From Merdivivens faecigallinarum (GTDB lineage: Bacteria > Bacteroidota > Bacteroidia > Bacteroidales > UBA932), in contig JADILY010000091.1 of the NCBI GenBank assembly GCA_017695055.1, positions 1 to 6,914 on the forward strand: a stretch of 6,914 nt of DNA, written 5' to 3'. The notes beneath the pieces were generated by a model. The model saw nothing but the letters and a program-made list of their open reading frames with translations. It did no database searches and was not told the DNA's origin. Shown here piece after piece: positions 6,148 through 6,914 of the stretch (position 1 is the first letter of the stretch; every line of letters starts with the position of its first letter). Made by a program: the position numbers and the translations under genes.

Positions 6148-6914
6148 ATGATGAAGATTCGTTACATTGTATCGTCGATTTTGTTAATGGTGCTCGCCGT
6201 TGCCTGCGAGAAACAGAAATTGCAAGAAGAAGAAGGTAACACTGTACCGGGTACAGACGATTCGACAGAAGTAGTCTTAGAAAGGATAGTGCTTTCGGAC
6301 ACTTCGCTCGTCTTGAACGAAGGGGATATACGTGTATTGTCTGCAAAAACTTTCCCGGAAGGAGGTTCCTTCACTTTGTCGTGGTCAAGTTCGGATAGCA
6401 ATGTGGCCGTTGTGGACGGTTACGGTATGGTAACGGCATTGTCGGTGGGCGATGCCACGGTAACGGTAAGCTGCGGGGACATACATGCGAGCTGCGCCGT
6501 GACAGTCATGGGCAACATTCCTGATTTCCCTGTCGAGACAGTGTTGGTTCCGGCCGGGACGTTCATTATGGGAACGCCCGTGAGCGAACCGGCAAGAGGG
6601 GATGACGAGTTGCAGCACGAGGTTACCATCTCCAAGGATTTTTATATCGGAAAATATGAAGTGACAAATGCCGAATATGCAGAGTTTCTGAATGACACTG
6701 GTGTTCCCGGGACTGGTCAGTTCGATACAGGAGATTATGGAACACAGCAGTTGGTGTTGCCGGATGAATGGGGTGTCCTTTATGAAGACGGGCGATGGAT
6801 TCCGGCTGAAGATTTGGAAAACAGTCCGGTGGTAATGGTCACATGGTATGGCGCCAATGAGTATGCCGAATGGGCCGGAGGTTTTCTGCCTACTGAAGCA
6901 CAATGGGAATACGC
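6148..6914 (+). CDS. Lipoprotein with Big_2 domain and FGE/SUMF1-like domain (3' end outside window)
   Basis: The frame is open from ATG 6148 to the window end, giving 255 codons plus two bases. The signal peptide MMKIRYIVSSILLMVLAVAC ends at Cys20; the lipobox (LAVAC) is slightly atypical but usual in Bacteroidales. An acidic linker containing EEE follows. One Big_2 domain spans about 44-121 (SWSSSDSNVAVV, GMVTALSVGDATVTV) with cysteines 109 and 116. From about 130 begins a formylglycine-generating-enzyme-like domain: VLVPAGTFIMGTP (132-144), DDELQHEVTISKDFYIGKYE (152-171), VTNAEYAEFL, PVVMVTWYGANEYAEWAGG, then LPTEAQWEYA at the edge. The position normally occupied by Arg in RLPTE is Phe247. 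In true sulfatase-activating enzymes the catalytic cysteines lie further on, beyond this window, so activity cannot be judged. A structural or binding role of the fold is as likely. The start is set by the signal peptide, with a second ATG directly after. It is third in the lipoprotein operon. Confidence 0.85.
   Translation, partial: MMKIRYIVSSILLMVLAVACEKQKLQEEEGNTVPGTDDSTEVVLERIVLSDTSLVLNEGDIRVLSAKTFPEGGSFTLSWSSSDSNVAVVDGYGMVTALSVGDATVTVSCGDIHASCAVTVMGNIPDFPVETVLVPAGTFIMGTPVSEPARGDDELQHEVTISKDFYIGKYEVTNAEYAEFLNDTGVPGTGQFDTGDYGTQQLVLPDEWGVLYEDGRWIPAEDLENSPVVMVTWYGANEYAEWAGGFLPTEAQWEY

Noticed and set aside
71..6903. Reverse-strand reading frames opposite the LRR, regulator and lipoprotein genes
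   Set aside because: All are short, lie antisense to well-supported coding frames, and show no recognisable domains; none has its own convincing start context.

Overview
The window looks like a chromosomal segment from the Bacteroidales (Bacteroides, Alistipes, Parabacteroides or a relative). This rests on protein content: short lipoprotein signal peptides, bacterial Ig-like group 2 (Big_2) domains, a fimbrillin-like domain, 21-residue leucine-rich repeats with an N-terminal EF-hand-like loop, and a TPR / transmembrane / LuxR-type HTH regulator. Ribosome binding sites are weak and A-rich, and one good Bacteroidetes-type -7 promoter element (TAnnTTTG) is present. All genes read on the + strand. 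No RNA gene, CRISPR array, insertion sequence or transposase was seen, and no stretch over 300 bases lacks a gene.

Layout. (1) 1-111: the last 36 codons of an unrecognised gene, ended by two adjacent stops. (2) 173-1414 (open from 128): a leucine-rich-repeat protein with no convincing start codon and no signal peptide. Family-like sequence begins upstream of any plausible start, so its 5' end appears lost or unusual. (3) 1454-1503: a strong hairpin terminator with a TTCG loop and a T run, directly overlapped by a Bacteroidetes -7 element. (4) 1526-3172: a membrane-spanning regulator with an N-terminal signal sequence, TPR region, one transmembrane helix, coiled coil and C-terminal LuxR-like HTH. 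(5) 3173-3279: an intergenic region holding a 22-bp dyad. (6) 3280-4479, 4504-6108 and 6148 to beyond the window end: three closely spaced secreted lipoproteins, probably one operon. The first is two Big_2 domains plus a DUF1566/Lcl-like C-terminal domain. The second is a fimbrillin-like domain plus a divergent copy of the same type of C-terminal domain. The third is one Big_2 domain plus a formylglycine-generating-enzyme (FGE/SUMF1)-like domain cut by the window end.

Working model (inference): the TPR regulator senses something in the periplasm or at the inner membrane and controls the downstream lipoprotein operon, perhaps through the dyad at 3186-3207. The three lipoproteins carry different stalks (Big_2 or fimbrillin-like) ending in domains that match or resemble C-type-lectin folds. 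That suggests a set of envelope or surface binding proteins. The same folds carry the variable regions of diversity-generating retroelement targets, but no reverse transcriptase or template repeat lies in this window.
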